Shown piece by piece: positions 8,434-16,809 of a stretch of 60,046 bases of DNA. Position numbers and translations under genes: made by a program. The DNA comes from Mycolicibacterium sp. P9-22 (lineage in GTDB: Bacteria; Actinomycetota; Actinomycetes; Mycobacteriales; Mycobacteriaceae). The stretch's first letter is position 1. Each line of letters starts with the position of its first letter. The stretch lies in assembly GCF_008329585.1 (NCBI RefSeq), contig NZ_NPKP01000020.1, positions 1-60,046 of the forward strand. The letters run 5' to 3'. Under the pieces are notes generated by a model. That model ran no database searches, had not been told where the DNA came from, and was given only the letters and a program-made list of their open reading frames with translations.

Positions 8434-9603
8434 ATGATGACTGCACACATCTCGCTGCCGCGGGTTGCGAAGATCGGCGCGAAAGCTGTTGAAGAAACCG
8501 GCAATGTTGTTGCTCAGCTGGGTTTTGCTCGTCCGGTACTGGTCACGGACAAGTTCATGACAAGCACCGGAGTTGCGCACCGAATTATCGACCGGTTGAC
8601 GGCGGCCGGCTTGACGCCGACGATGTTCGACGGCGTGGTGCCCGACCCCACCACCGACTCCCTCGACGAGGGTGTGAAGGTCATCATCGAGCACGGCGCC
8701 GACGCGGTGATCGGACTGGGCGGCGGCAGCCCGATGGACTCGGCGAAGGCGTTGGCGGTGCTGGCGCCCAATGAGGGTCGGATGCGGGAATTCAAGGCAC
8801 CTCGCAGCTATGCCGGACCGGCATTGCCGATCATAGCCATTCCGACTACCGCTGGAAGTGGTTCGGAAGCAACACAATTCACAGTCATAACCGATAGCGA
8901 CTCAAACGAGAAGATGCTCTGTCCCGGATTGTCGTTTCTGCCCGTCGCTGTCATCGTGGACTTTGAGCTGACGATCTCGATGCCGGCCCGGTTGACGGCC
9001 GACACGGGTGTGGATGCCCTGACTCATGCCATCGAGGCCTACGTGAGCCGCAAGGCCAATCCGTTCTCCGACGGCCTGGCTCTTACGGCGATCCGGACCA
9101 TAGGCAGACATATCCGAGCGGCCTATTCAGACGGAACCGACCGAGTCGCCCGTGAAGCGATGATGATGGCGTCCATGCAGGCCGGCATGGCATTCTCCAA
9201 TGCGAGCGTGGCGCTGGTGCACGGGATGAGCCGGCCGATCGGCGCTCATTTCCACGTCGCGCACGGTTTGTCCAATGCGATGTTGCTACCCGAGGTCACC
9301 GACTTCTCGTTGTCGGGTGCCGAAAACCGTTACGCGGATTGTGCGCGGGCACTCGGCGTGGTTGCGGAGTCCGCGCGGGATGGCCTCGCAGCACACAGCC
9401 TGGTGACTTCGCTCCGCGAACTGTGCAGCGAATTGGCGGTTCCGACCCCGCGCTCGTACGGAATCGACGAGACCGAATGGGAGCGCCTGATTCCGTTGAT
9501 GGCAAGCCAGGCGCTGGAGTCGGGTTCGCCGTCGAACAATCCGGTAATCCCCTCCGCTGTCGAGATCGAGACGCTCTACCGGACCGTATACGCGGGACGG
9601 TGA
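8434..9603 (+). CDS. Iron-containing alcohol dehydrogenase
   Basis: 389-aa group III alcohol dehydrogenase, oxidising an alcohol with NAD(P). The dinucleotide site is GLGGGSPMDSAKA (near residues 95-107). The metal-ligand regions are DTGVDALTHAIEAYVS (Asp and first His) and LVHGMSRPIGAHFHVAHGLS (two further His). Length matches the family (about 385). AAGGA lies six bases before the double ATG; the first is taken. It stands between two mycofactocin-type SDRs, suggesting several alcohol/aldehyde oxidations in one pathway. Confidence 0.9.
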   Translation: MMTAHISLPRVAKIGAKAVEETGNVVAQLGFARPVLVTDKFMTSTGVAHRIIDRLTAAGLTPTMFDGVVPDPTTDSLDEGVKVIIEHGADAVIGLGGGSPMDSAKALAVLAPNEGRMREFKAPRSYAGPALPIIAIPTTAGSGSEATQFTVITDSDSNEKMLCPGLSFLPVAVIVDFELTISMPARLTADTGVDALTHAIEAYVSRKANPFSDGLALTAIRTIGRHIRAAYSDGTDRVAREAMMMASMQAGMAFSNASVALVHGMSRPIGAHFHVAHGLSNAMLLPEVTDFSLSGAENRYADCARALGVVAESARDGLAAHSLVTSLRELCSELAVPTPRSYGIDETEWERLIPLMASQALESGSPSNNPVIPSAVEIETLYRTVYAGR

Positions 9604-9616
9604 TGGTTTGTGGGGT

Positions 9617-9633
9617 TGTCTCAAACCGAGACA
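9617..9633. promoter_or_regulatory. Palindromic operator TGTCTCA-AAC-CGAGACA
   Basis: 6 of 7 half-site positions pair across a 3-bp centre. It has the same geometry as the sites at 5792, 20028 and 20077, and lies about 90 bp before the SDR start at 9725, just after the alcohol dehydrogenase stop. Confidence 0.55.
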
Positions 9634-9724
9634 GTCACCCACGCCGCAGCGTCACTAACGTCTGATCAGGTGGCGACCGCACAGCACCGTCGTTGCGACA
9701 TCTACCGACGAAAGGGCGTTGGCC

Positions 9725-10579
9725 ATGAGATTGCTGGAAGACAAGGTCGTGTTCATCACCGGCGCCGCCCGCGGGCAAGGCCGTGCACAGGCAATAGCGT
9801 CAGCCCGACAGGGTGCCGACGTCGTGCTGCTGGACCTGTTGCAGGACATTCCGACCGTCGGATACCCGATGGCCACCGAGGAGGACTTGGCGCTCACGGT
9901 CAAAGAGGTTGAAGCCGCGGGCCGTCGCGCACTCAGCTTCGTCGGTGACGTCCGGTCACAGCAGACACTCGACGATGCTGTCGGAGAGACGGTCGCGGAG
10001 TTCGGCAAGATCGACGCCGTCGTCGCCAATGCCGGTATCTGGTCCCAGTCTCCGTTCTGGGAACTGTCCGAAGACCATTGGGACCAGATGATCTCGATCA
10101 ACCTCACTGGGGTGTGGAAGACGGCGAAGGCAGTGGCCCCGCACATGATCGAGCGTGGCAGCGGTTCCATCGTGATGATCTCATCGATGGACGGTGAAGA
10201 GGCGGGCGAGAACTACGCCCACTATGTTGCCGCCAAACACGGTGTGCTGGGCCTGATGCGGGACTGCGCGGCCGAACTGGCCCCGCACGGTGTGCGGTGC
10301 AACGCCATCATGCCGGGAGCCATTGACACCGCCATGCTGGACAATCAGCCCGCCTACGACATGATCGCCGGACGTGCCGGCGGGACTCGTGATGACCTGA
10401 TCTCGGGCGGACATCACTACGCCCCGCTACGCGATACCTCACTCCTGGACCCGATGCATGTGGCCAACGCAGCAGTGTTCCTGCATTCCGAACTTGCCGC
10501 GAAGATCACCGGTATCCGAGTTCCGGTCGATGCCGGTCATATGCTGGTGAAGGGCTACGTCCACAGTCCGGTGCGCTGA
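9725..10579 (+). CDS. Mycofactocin-associated SDR family oxidoreductase
   Basis: 284 aa. It has the same features as the SDR at 7456: GAARGQGRA, the inserted segment YPMATEEDLALTVKEV, VVANAGIW and ISSMDG with YVAAKHG in the catalytic triad. The ATG at 9725 is used (GAAAGG 10-15 bp upstream) rather than a TTG six bases earlier. It differs enough from the 7456 protein to act on another intermediate. The palindrome at 9617 suggests that it has its own promoter. Confidence 0.85.
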   Translation: MRLLEDKVVFITGAARGQGRAQAIASARQGADVVLLDLLQDIPTVGYPMATEEDLALTVKEVEAAGRRALSFVGDVRSQQTLDDAVGETVAEFGKIDAVVANAGIWSQSPFWELSEDHWDQMISINLTGVWKTAKAVAPHMIERGSGSIVMISSMDGEEAGENYAHYVAAKHGVLGLMRDCAAELAPHGVRCNAIMPGAIDTAMLDNQPAYDMIAGRAGGTRDDLISGGHHYAPLRDTSLLDPMHVANAAVFLHSELAAKITGIRVPVDAGHMLVKGYVHSPVR

Positions 10580-10661
10580 ATTCGCATCGCATGCGAGCGT
10601 CGAGCGGGGCCACCTGAGTGACAACCCGTGAGCGCACCGATCTACGTCGAAAGGCTCAACT

Positions 10662-11432
10662 GTGTACGAGGATCTCAGGAGCAAGACGGCCATCGTCACC
10701 GGCGGCGCCCGTGGCCAGGGTGCATCCCACGCTCGGGCTCTGGCGGGCTTTGGCGCGAACGTGGTCGTCGCCGACATCCGTGACGAGCTCGGGACGAACC
10801 TTGTCGACGAGTTGCGCGCCGCCGGGCACAACGCGCTGTATCGCCATCTCGACGTGCGGTCCACCGAGGAGTGGACCGAATCCATCGCCGCCGTGGAGGC
10901 CGAATTCGGCGCACTCGACATTCTGGTCAACAACGCCGGGATCACCCAGCCTGCAGCGATCGACGTATGCACCGATGAGGAGTGGGACGACGTCATCGGC
11001 ACGAATCTCGGTGGAGTGTTTCGCGGCATGCGCGCCGCCGTACCGGCGATGAGACGCGTCGGTGGGGGAGTGATCGTCAACATCTCCTCGGTGTTCGGCA
11101 TTCAGGGTGGATGGGGCTATGGCGGGTACATCGCCAGCAAGTTCGGCGTCACCGGGATCACGAAGTCTGCCGCCTTGACCTATGCGGCCGACAACATCCG
11201 CGTCAACGCGATCGCCCCCTCGTCGGTAGACACGCCCATGCTCGACCAGGAGAAGAAGCTGATGGCCGAGAATCCCTACTTCGATTTCGACGAATGGATG
11301 GCCGGCCAACCCATCACTCGGGTTGCGCAGCCGGAGGAAGTGTCCGACCTCCTGCTGTATCTCGTCTCGGAACGGTCCCGCTACTGCACGGGTGCGGTGT
11401 ATCCGATCGACGGCGGGATCCTGGCCGGCTGA
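10662..11432 (+). CDS. SDR family NAD(P)-dependent oxidoreductase
   Basis: 256-aa classical SDR: GGARGQGAS for the dinucleotide, VNNAGIT, NISSVFG, YIASKFG (Tyr/Lys pair) and the usual C-terminal PIDGGILAG. It lacks the mycofactocin-type insertion. A GTG start at 10662 is used. A 10-bp palindrome TCGCATGCGA (10587-10596) lies in the gap before it. It is probably a ketone/alcohol dehydrogenase step next to the Baeyer-Villiger enzyme 1.7 kb downstream. Confidence 0.85.
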   Translation: MYEDLRSKTAIVTGGARGQGASHARALAGFGANVVVADIRDELGTNLVDELRAAGHNALYRHLDVRSTEEWTESIAAVEAEFGALDILVNNAGITQPAAIDVCTDEEWDDVIGTNLGGVFRGMRAAVPAMRRVGGGVIVNISSVFGIQGGWGYGGYIASKFGVTGITKSAALTYAADNIRVNAIAPSSVDTPMLDQEKKLMAENPYFDFDEWMAGQPITRVAQPEEVSDLLLYLVSERSRYCTGAVYPIDGGILAG

Positions 11433-11475
11433 TCGGCTGGACGGGCTCGAATTAAGCGGAGTGCAGTATCGTTTT

Positions 11476-12153
11476 GTGGTGGCTAAAGCAGACGAGGCGG
11501 AAATCGTCGACGCCCTGAGACCGCTGGGGCAGCGGGATCGGTCCAAGGCCGAACGTGCAGCACGGATCCGCGCCGCGGCCGAGGAGTTGCTGAGTGAGAG
11601 CAACTTCGAGGACATCACCACCAAGCGAGTGGCGGAGCGGGCGGGTATCGGCGAGGCCACCTTGTTCCGCTACATCGGATCCAAACAGCGACTACTGAAC
11701 GTCGTCTACGGCGATCAGATGGACGCCATGCTCAACACCACCGAAGAACTCGATGTCGCCGCGAACACGGCCACGCCCGCCGAGCGCCGTCTGGCGGCTT
11801 GGTATCTGCATCGAATCTATGCCGCCTATCAGGCAAGATGTGACTTTTACCTGCGCAATCCCCACAACGCGACGCTGTACCTCCGGGCGGGCTTCGACCC
11901 GTCCGACGAACTGGTGCCCCGGCATCTGGCCCAGGGTGACCGCACCATCCGCTTGGTGGCGGCGGTTCTGTCGGATGGGCAACGCGCCGGCGCGGTCCGG
12001 CACGACGTCGAGCCGGCGCTGGTGGCGCAGAACTGTCACGGTATTTTCATCCACGAAGTCGATCGGACACCTGTCCGAGGGTTCTCTCCGGCATCGATCT
12101 GGGACCGCGTGCACGCCCGACTTCAGGTGCAGCTCGAACCCCTCGTCGGCTGA
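11476..12153 (+). CDS. TetR/AcrR-family transcriptional regulator
   Basis: About 225 aa. The DNA-binding domain spans roughly residues 20-75, with FEDITTKRVAERAGIGEATL followed by FRYIGSKQRLL as the helix-turn-helix. The C-terminal half has no recognisable ligand motif. The start is uncertain: GTG codons at 11461, 11476 and 11479 are all possible, and GCGGAG at 11455 sits too close to the first. It follows the SDR by 43 bp and precedes the hydrolase/BVMO pair, so it may control them. No clear TetR-type palindrome was found beside it. Confidence 0.82.
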   Translation: MVAKADEAEIVDALRPLGQRDRSKAERAARIRAAAEELLSESNFEDITTKRVAERAGIGEATLFRYIGSKQRLLNVVYGDQMDAMLNTTEELDVAANTATPAERRLAAWYLHRIYAAYQARCDFYLRNPHNATLYLRAGFDPSDELVPRHLAQGDRTIRLVAAVLSDGQRAGAVRHDVEPALVAQNCHGIFIHEVDRTPVRGFSPASIWDRVHARLQVQLEPLVG

Positions 12154-12177
12154 ACGTTCAGTCTCGGACAGGCGCGC

Positions 12178-12194
12178 TGTATCGAACTGGGACA
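12178..12194. promoter_or_regulatory. Palindromic operator, right half perfect (TGTATCG-AAC-TGGGACA)
   Basis: Same 7+3+7 spacing as the other sites. The right half TGGGACA is perfect, the left is degenerate apart from TGT. A second half-site, CGGACA, occurs 24 bp upstream. It lies 72 bp before the hydrolase start. Confidence 0.45.
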
Positions 12195-12265
12195 GTCTGG
12201 CCCGATAAATTTGATAGTACGCTCTCATTATTCGCAGGAGCGGACGATCAAAGGGAGCTGGGCCT

Positions 12266-13114
12266 ATGACGATGTATCCGAGCGCGGTCACCGGTCAGGT
12301 GGCGGTCGACGGAGTGCAGGTGCGTTATGTCGATTCGGATGACGATCGCGGGAGCCGGCACACCTTCGTGCTGGTGCACGGCACCGGAGGATCTGCCGAA
12401 CGAAGCTTCTGGACGGTTTTTCCGATGATTGCGACCCGGCATCGGGTGGTCGCCATCGATCTGGTCGACAGCGACCCGGGCTCAGATGTGTTGTCGCTCG
12501 ACTGGCAGGTCAGGCAGGTTCGCGCGGTCGTGGAGACCGTGGCGCCCTCCGGCGCGGTGGTACTTGGGCACTCGCTGGGTGCTGTGGTGGCGGCGCGACT
12601 GGCCGCGCAGCATCCGAGCCTGGTGGATCACCTCGCACTGGTGGCGGGTTGGGCGGCAACGGACCGGCACCAACTACTCCGTAACACGGTGTGGCAGAGA
12701 ATGTACGACACGAACCATCCGGCCCTGGCCGAGTTCATGACGCTTACGGCCCATAGTCCGTCGCATCTGAATTCGCTCAACGAGAGTGAACTCGACGCAT
12801 TGATTGAGCAGGCGCGCTGCGCGCCGGACCGCTCGCGCGCGATGGCGCTGAACCGGACGATCGATATCCGGCACGACCTGCCGTCGATCCGAGCCCGGAC
12901 GCTGATCGTGGCATGCAGCAATGACTGGATGGCACCGGTCCAGCAGAGCCATCTGCTGTTCGGCGGCATCGCGGATGCGTGTCTGGCCGAGATCGCCTCC
13001 GGTCACGCGGTGATGACCGAGCGACCGGCCCAGGTCTTCCGGCTGGCTCACGATTTCGTCACCGCCGCAGCCGGTTTCACCACCGGCGCGCTGATCGCAG
13101 CCACGCACGCCTAG
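12266..13114 (+). CDS. Alpha/beta hydrolase (esterase/lactonase-like)
   Basis: 282 aa. Oxyanion motif VLVHGTGG near residue 37, nucleophile GHSLGA near residue 97, probable acid in ACSNDWMAP and histidine in ASGHAVMTE. It lies 35 bp upstream of the Baeyer-Villiger monooxygenase gene. Such pairs are common: the monooxygenase turns a ketone into an ester or lactone, which the hydrolase opens. The family includes MhpC-like and epoxide-hydrolase-like members, so the pairing is inference. Confidence 0.84.
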   Translation: MTMYPSAVTGQVAVDGVQVRYVDSDDDRGSRHTFVLVHGTGGSAERSFWTVFPMIATRHRVVAIDLVDSDPGSDVLSLDWQVRQVRAVVETVAPSGAVVLGHSLGAVVAARLAAQHPSLVDHLALVAGWAATDRHQLLRNTVWQRMYDTNHPALAEFMTLTAHSPSHLNSLNESELDALIEQARCAPDRSRAMALNRTIDIRHDLPSIRARTLIVACSNDWMAPVQQSHLLFGGIADACLAEIASGHAVMTERPAQVFRLAHDFVTAAAGFTTGALIAATHA

Positions 13115-13149
13115 CCAGTACTCACAGCACAGGTAATCGAGGAGATTTC

Positions 13150-14661
13150 GTGACCAATCATTTGACCGAAACCAACGACGACGCGGTGCTCAGTCAGAGC
13201 GATGTGATCATCGTGGGAACCGGATTCGCCGGCCTGGGTATTGCAACCGCCCTGAAACGTTCCGGCAGAACGTCATTCGTGATGCTGGAGCGGGCCGATG
13301 GTGTCGGAGGAACCTGGCGTGACAACACCTACCCGGGTGCTGCGTGCGACATCCAGTCCCACCTCTATTCCTATTCGTTTCGCCCCAACCCCGACTGGTC
13401 GCGGGTCTATGCCACACAGCCGGAGATCCTTGCCTACCTGCAGAAAACTGCCGCTGACGAAGGTCTGACACCGCACATCCACTTCGGTGCGGATGTGACG
13501 GACGCCAGATGGGATGCATCGGGCGAGGTATGGCGGGTTCAGACGGCCCGCGGAACCCACGTCGCCCGCGCGCTGGTGACCGCCACCGGCCACCTCTCCG
13601 ATCCGAAGATGCCCGCGGTCCCCGGTCTGGAAGATTTCCCCGGGGAACTTTTCCACTCTGCACAGTGGAACCACGATGTCTCCTTCGAAGGGCGGAGGGT
13701 CGGCGTCCTGGGTACCGGCGCATCCGCGATTCAGGTGGTGCCCGAGTTGGCGAAGACAGCAGCCCGTCTGACGGTATTCCAACGGTCGGCGCCCTACGTC
13801 ATACCGCGGCGTGACCATATCTACACCGAGGCCGAGAAGGGGATGTTCCGTAAGCTCCCCGCCACCGCACAGGCAGTGCGTGACGGCCTGTTCTGGGGCA
13901 ACGAGGCCCGCTTTCCGCAGCGTCAACAGGTGCCGAAGTTCGTCGACGAAATTCGGACCAAGGCCCTGCAACACCTGAACCAGCAGGTTCAGGACCCCGA
14001 TCTGCTGGAGAAACTCACACCCGATTATGAGATCGGATGCAAACGTATCCTCATCGCCAATGACTACTTTCCGGCGCTCGCACAACCGAATGTTGATGTG
14101 CTCGTCGGCGGCGTCGAACGCATCGAGGGCTCGACGGTGATCACTGCCGACGCAGCGGTGGACTTGGACGTCCTGGTCTGTTGCACCGGTTTCGAGGCAG
14201 TCGACCTGCCGATCGCGCAGCGGATCACGGGTCGTGACGGCGTCCTGCTGGCCGATCGCTGGTCCCGAGGCGGACAGGCATACGCCTGCACGACCGTCGC
14301 CGGATTCCCCAATCTGTTCGTGATGCTGGGGCCCAACACCGGACTCGGTGCGGGGTCCATCATCTACATGGTCGAGACGCAGATCAGCTACATCGAACAG
14401 GCGCTGCGCTACCTGGACGAGACCGATTCGGTCATCGAGATACCTCAAGAGCTGGAGGACCAATATGTCTCGAGTATCGATGCGCGGGCGGTCGGCACTG
14501 TGTGGACGTCGGGTGGTTGTTCCAGCTGGTATGTGGATCAAAGAAGTGGTCGTCTGAGCACGCTCTGGCCGGACTTCATGAGTCAGTTTCGTTCGGAGAA
14601 CGGAACTTTCAATCCGGGCGTCTATCAGATAGCGACAAGATCGGCCGCTGTGTCAAAGTGA
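13150..14661 (+). CDS. Type I Baeyer-Villiger monooxygenase (flavin-containing)
   Basis: 503 aa. FAD-binding GTGFAGLG (residues about 22-29), GGTWRDNTYPGAACD, then the Baeyer-Villiger fingerprint FxGxxxHxxxW as FPGELFHSAQW (F163), then the NADPH-binding GTGASAIQ. The second fingerprint-like ATG/CCTGF region is present (CCTGFEAVDLP). Known members insert oxygen next to a ketone using NADPH and O2, in the cytoplasm. The GTG at 13150 has GAGGAG 9 bp upstream. Its place after alcohol dehydrogenases and a hydrolase fits an alcohol-ketone-ester-acid pathway. The substrate (cyclic or linear ketone) is not determinable. Confidence 0.88.
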   Translation: MTNHLTETNDDAVLSQSDVIIVGTGFAGLGIATALKRSGRTSFVMLERADGVGGTWRDNTYPGAACDIQSHLYSYSFRPNPDWSRVYATQPEILAYLQKTAADEGLTPHIHFGADVTDARWDASGEVWRVQTARGTHVARALVTATGHLSDPKMPAVPGLEDFPGELFHSAQWNHDVSFEGRRVGVLGTGASAIQVVPELAKTAARLTVFQRSAPYVIPRRDHIYTEAEKGMFRKLPATAQAVRDGLFWGNEARFPQRQQVPKFVDEIRTKALQHLNQQVQDPDLLEKLTPDYEIGCKRILIANDYFPALAQPNVDVLVGGVERIEGSTVITADAAVDLDVLVCCTGFEAVDLPIAQRITGRDGVLLADRWSRGGQAYACTTVAGFPNLFVMLGPNTGLGAGSIIYMVETQISYIEQALRYLDETDSVIEIPQELEDQYVSSIDARAVGTVWTSGGCSSWYVDQRSGRLSTLWPDFMSQFRSENGTFNPGVYQIATRSAAVSK

Positions 14662-14718
14662 GGGACTCTGTCCAGCAACATGTTTGGAATGATCGAGGTC
14701 ACCTGACTGGACGGATGA

Positions 14719-14949
14719 ATGAGCATGTTGCTGGAGAGTATGGTCCGATCAAGCGTGACGAATCCTCTTGTCGGCGCCAAGCGTCAACTCCGGTATGCCG
14801 CCGACTTTCTCGGACACGACGACGGGATGTGCCAGATCCTCAGCCGACCGAGACGCGAGGTCGCGGTCAGCATCCCGCTACGCCGGGAGAACGGAGACAT
14901 CAAGGTGTCAGGCACCGTGCCAGGGTGTGTACTTGCCCTGGTGGTATAG
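14719..14949 (+). pseudogene. N-terminal fragment of a Glu/Leu/Phe/Val dehydrogenase
   Basis: The 76-aa frame includes RQLRYAADFLGHDDGM and ILSRPRREVAVSIPLRRENG, which match the start of glutamate-dehydrogenase-type enzymes up to the point where GYRVQHN would follow. The match then breaks off, at the 3' end of the convergent flavin reductase gene. No catalytic lysine or NAD domain remains. This is a recombination scar, not a working gene. Confidence 0.6.
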
Positions 14950-15423
14950 GAGCGGCGCCACCGCTGCGTCTGCGTCACCATGCTGCACACGTCCGATCAG
15001 AACGATATGATCGCCGGCCTCCACCTCGAACTCGGTGCTGCACACAGCGTGTGCCACACAGTGTTCGGTGAGCACGGGAAGGCCATCGTGGTCCTGGTGC
15101 TGGAGGCCATCGAATTTGTCATTACCCTTGTGCGCAAAGCGGTTCGAGATATCGTGGGCGCCGTCCTTCAGAAAGTTCACCACGAATCGTTTCGCGTCGC
15201 GGAGGACCGGCAGCGTTTCGCTCGTCAGTGCGACGCACACCAACAGCATCGGCGGCTCAAGTGACACGCTGGTGACGGCATTGGAAGTAAAGCCTTTCGG
15301 GCTACCGTCAGCTGCTGTCGTGGTGATCACTGTGACGCCGGTAGGAAACGTCGACATGATGGAACGAAAGATCTTCGAATCGAGCTGACATTCAGAATCG
15401 GAAATGGCACGTGTTTGAGTCAT
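14908..15423 (-). CDS. Flavin reductase (HpaC/flavin reductase-like domain)
   Basis: 171 aa. FRSIMSTFPTGVTVITT (residues about 19-35), GFTSNAVTSVSLEPPMLLVC and FVVNFLKDG are the conserved FMN-binding parts of the flavin reductase-like family. It reduces FMN or FAD with NAD(P)H and delivers it to a two-component monooxygenase. The likely client is the luciferase-like enzyme at 20184. RibBA lies 63 bp upstream on the same strand, and the two promoters share a 15-bp palindrome. Confidence 0.87.
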   Translation of the reverse strand: MTQTRAISDSECQLDSKIFRSIMSTFPTGVTVITTTAADGSPKGFTSNAVTSVSLEPPMLLVCVALTSETLPVLRDAKRFVVNFLKDGAHDISNRFAHKGNDKFDGLQHQDHDGLPVLTEHCVAHAVCSTEFEVEAGDHIVLIGRVQHGDADAAVAPLLYHQGKYTPWHGA

Positions 15424-15459
15424 AGTTCAATCATCCTTTGCGGGAGTCGATCTCGACCG

Positions 15460-15474
15460 TGTCAGATTGGAACA
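15460..15474. promoter_or_regulatory. Palindromic element TGTCAGATTGGAACA before the flavin reductase
   Basis: A dyad TGT-N9-ACA, extended by flanks to CCGTGT...ACACGG (15457-15477). It shares TGTCA..TTGG.ACA with the element at 16786-16800 before ribBA and, less closely, 21895-21909 before hyuA. The three probably bind the same regulator, perhaps the PucR protein encoded beside them. Confidence 0.5.
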
Positions 15475-15486
15475 CGGTGCCCCCGC

Positions 15487-16749
15487 TCAATTGGCAAGGT
15501 GGTCGGCGTCGAGTCCGTATGGCAGGTCCAGGTGGTGTCCGAGCTTGTCCTGCTTGGTCTGAAGGTACCTCACGTTGTCGGCGTTGGGGGTGGTCAGCAG
15601 CGGTACACGCTCGCCGATGTCGAGACCGTAGTTGTGCAAGCCTTGAAACTTGGCCGGATTGTTGGTCAAGAGGCGCAGGGATGTCACACCGAGATCCCTC
15701 AGAATCTGCGCTCCGGCACCGTAGTCGCGCATGTCCGCCGGTAGACCGAGTTGCTGGTTGGCCTCGACGGTGTCATAGCCGTTGTCCTGCAGTGCATATG
15801 CTCGCAGCTTCTGGTTCAGCCCGATGCAGCGACCCTCGTGTCCACGCATGTAGATCAATGCGCCGCGGCCCTCGCTGGCGATCATTTCCAGGGCACGCTC
15901 CAACTGTGGTCCGCAGTCGCATCGCAGCGAGCCCACCACGTCGCCAGTCAAACATTCGGAGTGCACCCGCGTGAGCACACTGTGACCATCGGCGATGTCG
16001 CCCATCGTGAGAGCGAGATGGTCTTGTCCGGTTCGCATTTCATGGAAGCCGTGGGCGGTGAACTCGCCGAACCGGGTCGGCATCCTGGTTGCCGCGACGT
16101 GGGTGACCAGCGGCTCATGGTGCCGGCGGTGTTCCACCAGGTCGGCGATGGTGATCATGCGGAGATTGTGTTGCACAGCGAAATCGGATAAGTCGGGCAG
16201 GCGAGCCATCGCTCCGTCGTCCCTGACGATTTCGGCAAGCACCCCGGCGGCAGGCAGACCCGCCAACACCGCGAGGTCGACAGCGGCCTCGGTGTGACCG
16301 GGCCTTTTGAGAACGCCTCCCGCCCGGGCCCGCAGTGGGAAGACATGGCCGGGCCGAGCCAGATCGCTCGGCGTGGTGCCGCCGTGCGCGAGCGCTCGAA
16401 TGGTGGTCGACCGGTCTGCAGCCGATATGCCAGTGGTAGTACCACTTTTGGCGTCGACGGAGATCGTGTAGGCGGTGCCCATGGCCTCGTCGCCATTGGC
16501 CACCATCTGAGGCAAGAGGAGGCGATCGCATATTTCCGCCGCCAAAGCCGTGCACAGAACACCACTGGTGTACCGAACGCACATCGCGACCAACTCCGGG
16601 GTGGCCAGCGCTGCCGCGAAGATCAGGTCGCCTTCGTTCTCTCGATCCGGATCGTCGACGACGATGACCGCCCGCCCCTTGGCTATCTCCTCGATGGCCT
16701 CCGGAATCGAAGCGAAGGGTGTGCCGCTTGATGTCAGAGCTCCGTGCAT
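15487..16749 (-). CDS. ribBA: Bifunctional DHBP synthase / GTP cyclohydrolase II
   Basis: 420 aa. The N-terminal half is 3,4-dihydroxy-2-butanone-4-phosphate synthase, with VDDPDRENEGDL near residues 32-43. The C-terminal half is GTP cyclohydrolase II, with the zinc site in ECLTGDVVGSLRCDCGPQL and the GRGALIYMRGHEGRCIGL stretch. Together they make both precursors of riboflavin. The ATG at 16749 (AGGA 9 bp upstream) is preferred over a GTG at 16791, which lies inside a palindrome. A second riboflavin gene in a catabolic cluster next to a flavin reductase suggests that it meets a high flavin demand; the rest of the pathway must be elsewhere. Confidence 0.93.
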   Translation of the reverse strand: MHGALTSSGTPFASIPEAIEEIAKGRAVIVVDDPDRENEGDLIFAAALATPELVAMCVRYTSGVLCTALAAEICDRLLLPQMVANGDEAMGTAYTISVDAKSGTTTGISAADRSTTIRALAHGGTTPSDLARPGHVFPLRARAGGVLKRPGHTEAAVDLAVLAGLPAAGVLAEIVRDDGAMARLPDLSDFAVQHNLRMITIADLVEHRRHHEPLVTHVAATRMPTRFGEFTAHGFHEMRTGQDHLALTMGDIADGHSVLTRVHSECLTGDVVGSLRCDCGPQLERALEMIASEGRGALIYMRGHEGRCIGLNQKLRAYALQDNGYDTVEANQQLGLPADMRDYGAGAQILRDLGVTSLRLLTNNPAKFQGLHNYGLDIGERVPLLTTPNADNVRYLQTKQDKLGHHLDLPYGLDADHLAN

Positions 16750-16785
16750 CTTCACATCCTGTACCTGCTGCGGCGAGGATCGACG

Positions 16786-16800
16786 TGTCACTTTGGGACA
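16786..16800. promoter_or_regulatory. Palindromic element TGTCACTTTGGGACA before ribBA
   Basis: GTGTC-N7-GACAC (16785-16801) lies 36 bp before the ribBA ATG and 9 bp after the pucR-type gene's stop. It closely matches the dyad before the flavin reductase, so ribBA probably has its own regulated promoter. Confidence 0.5.
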
Positions 16801-16809
16801 CCGGAGCGG

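Noticed and set aside
16750..16791. RibBA starting at GTG 16791
   Set aside because: The codon lies inside a palindrome, and the ATG at 16749 has a ribosome site and begins at the conserved part.
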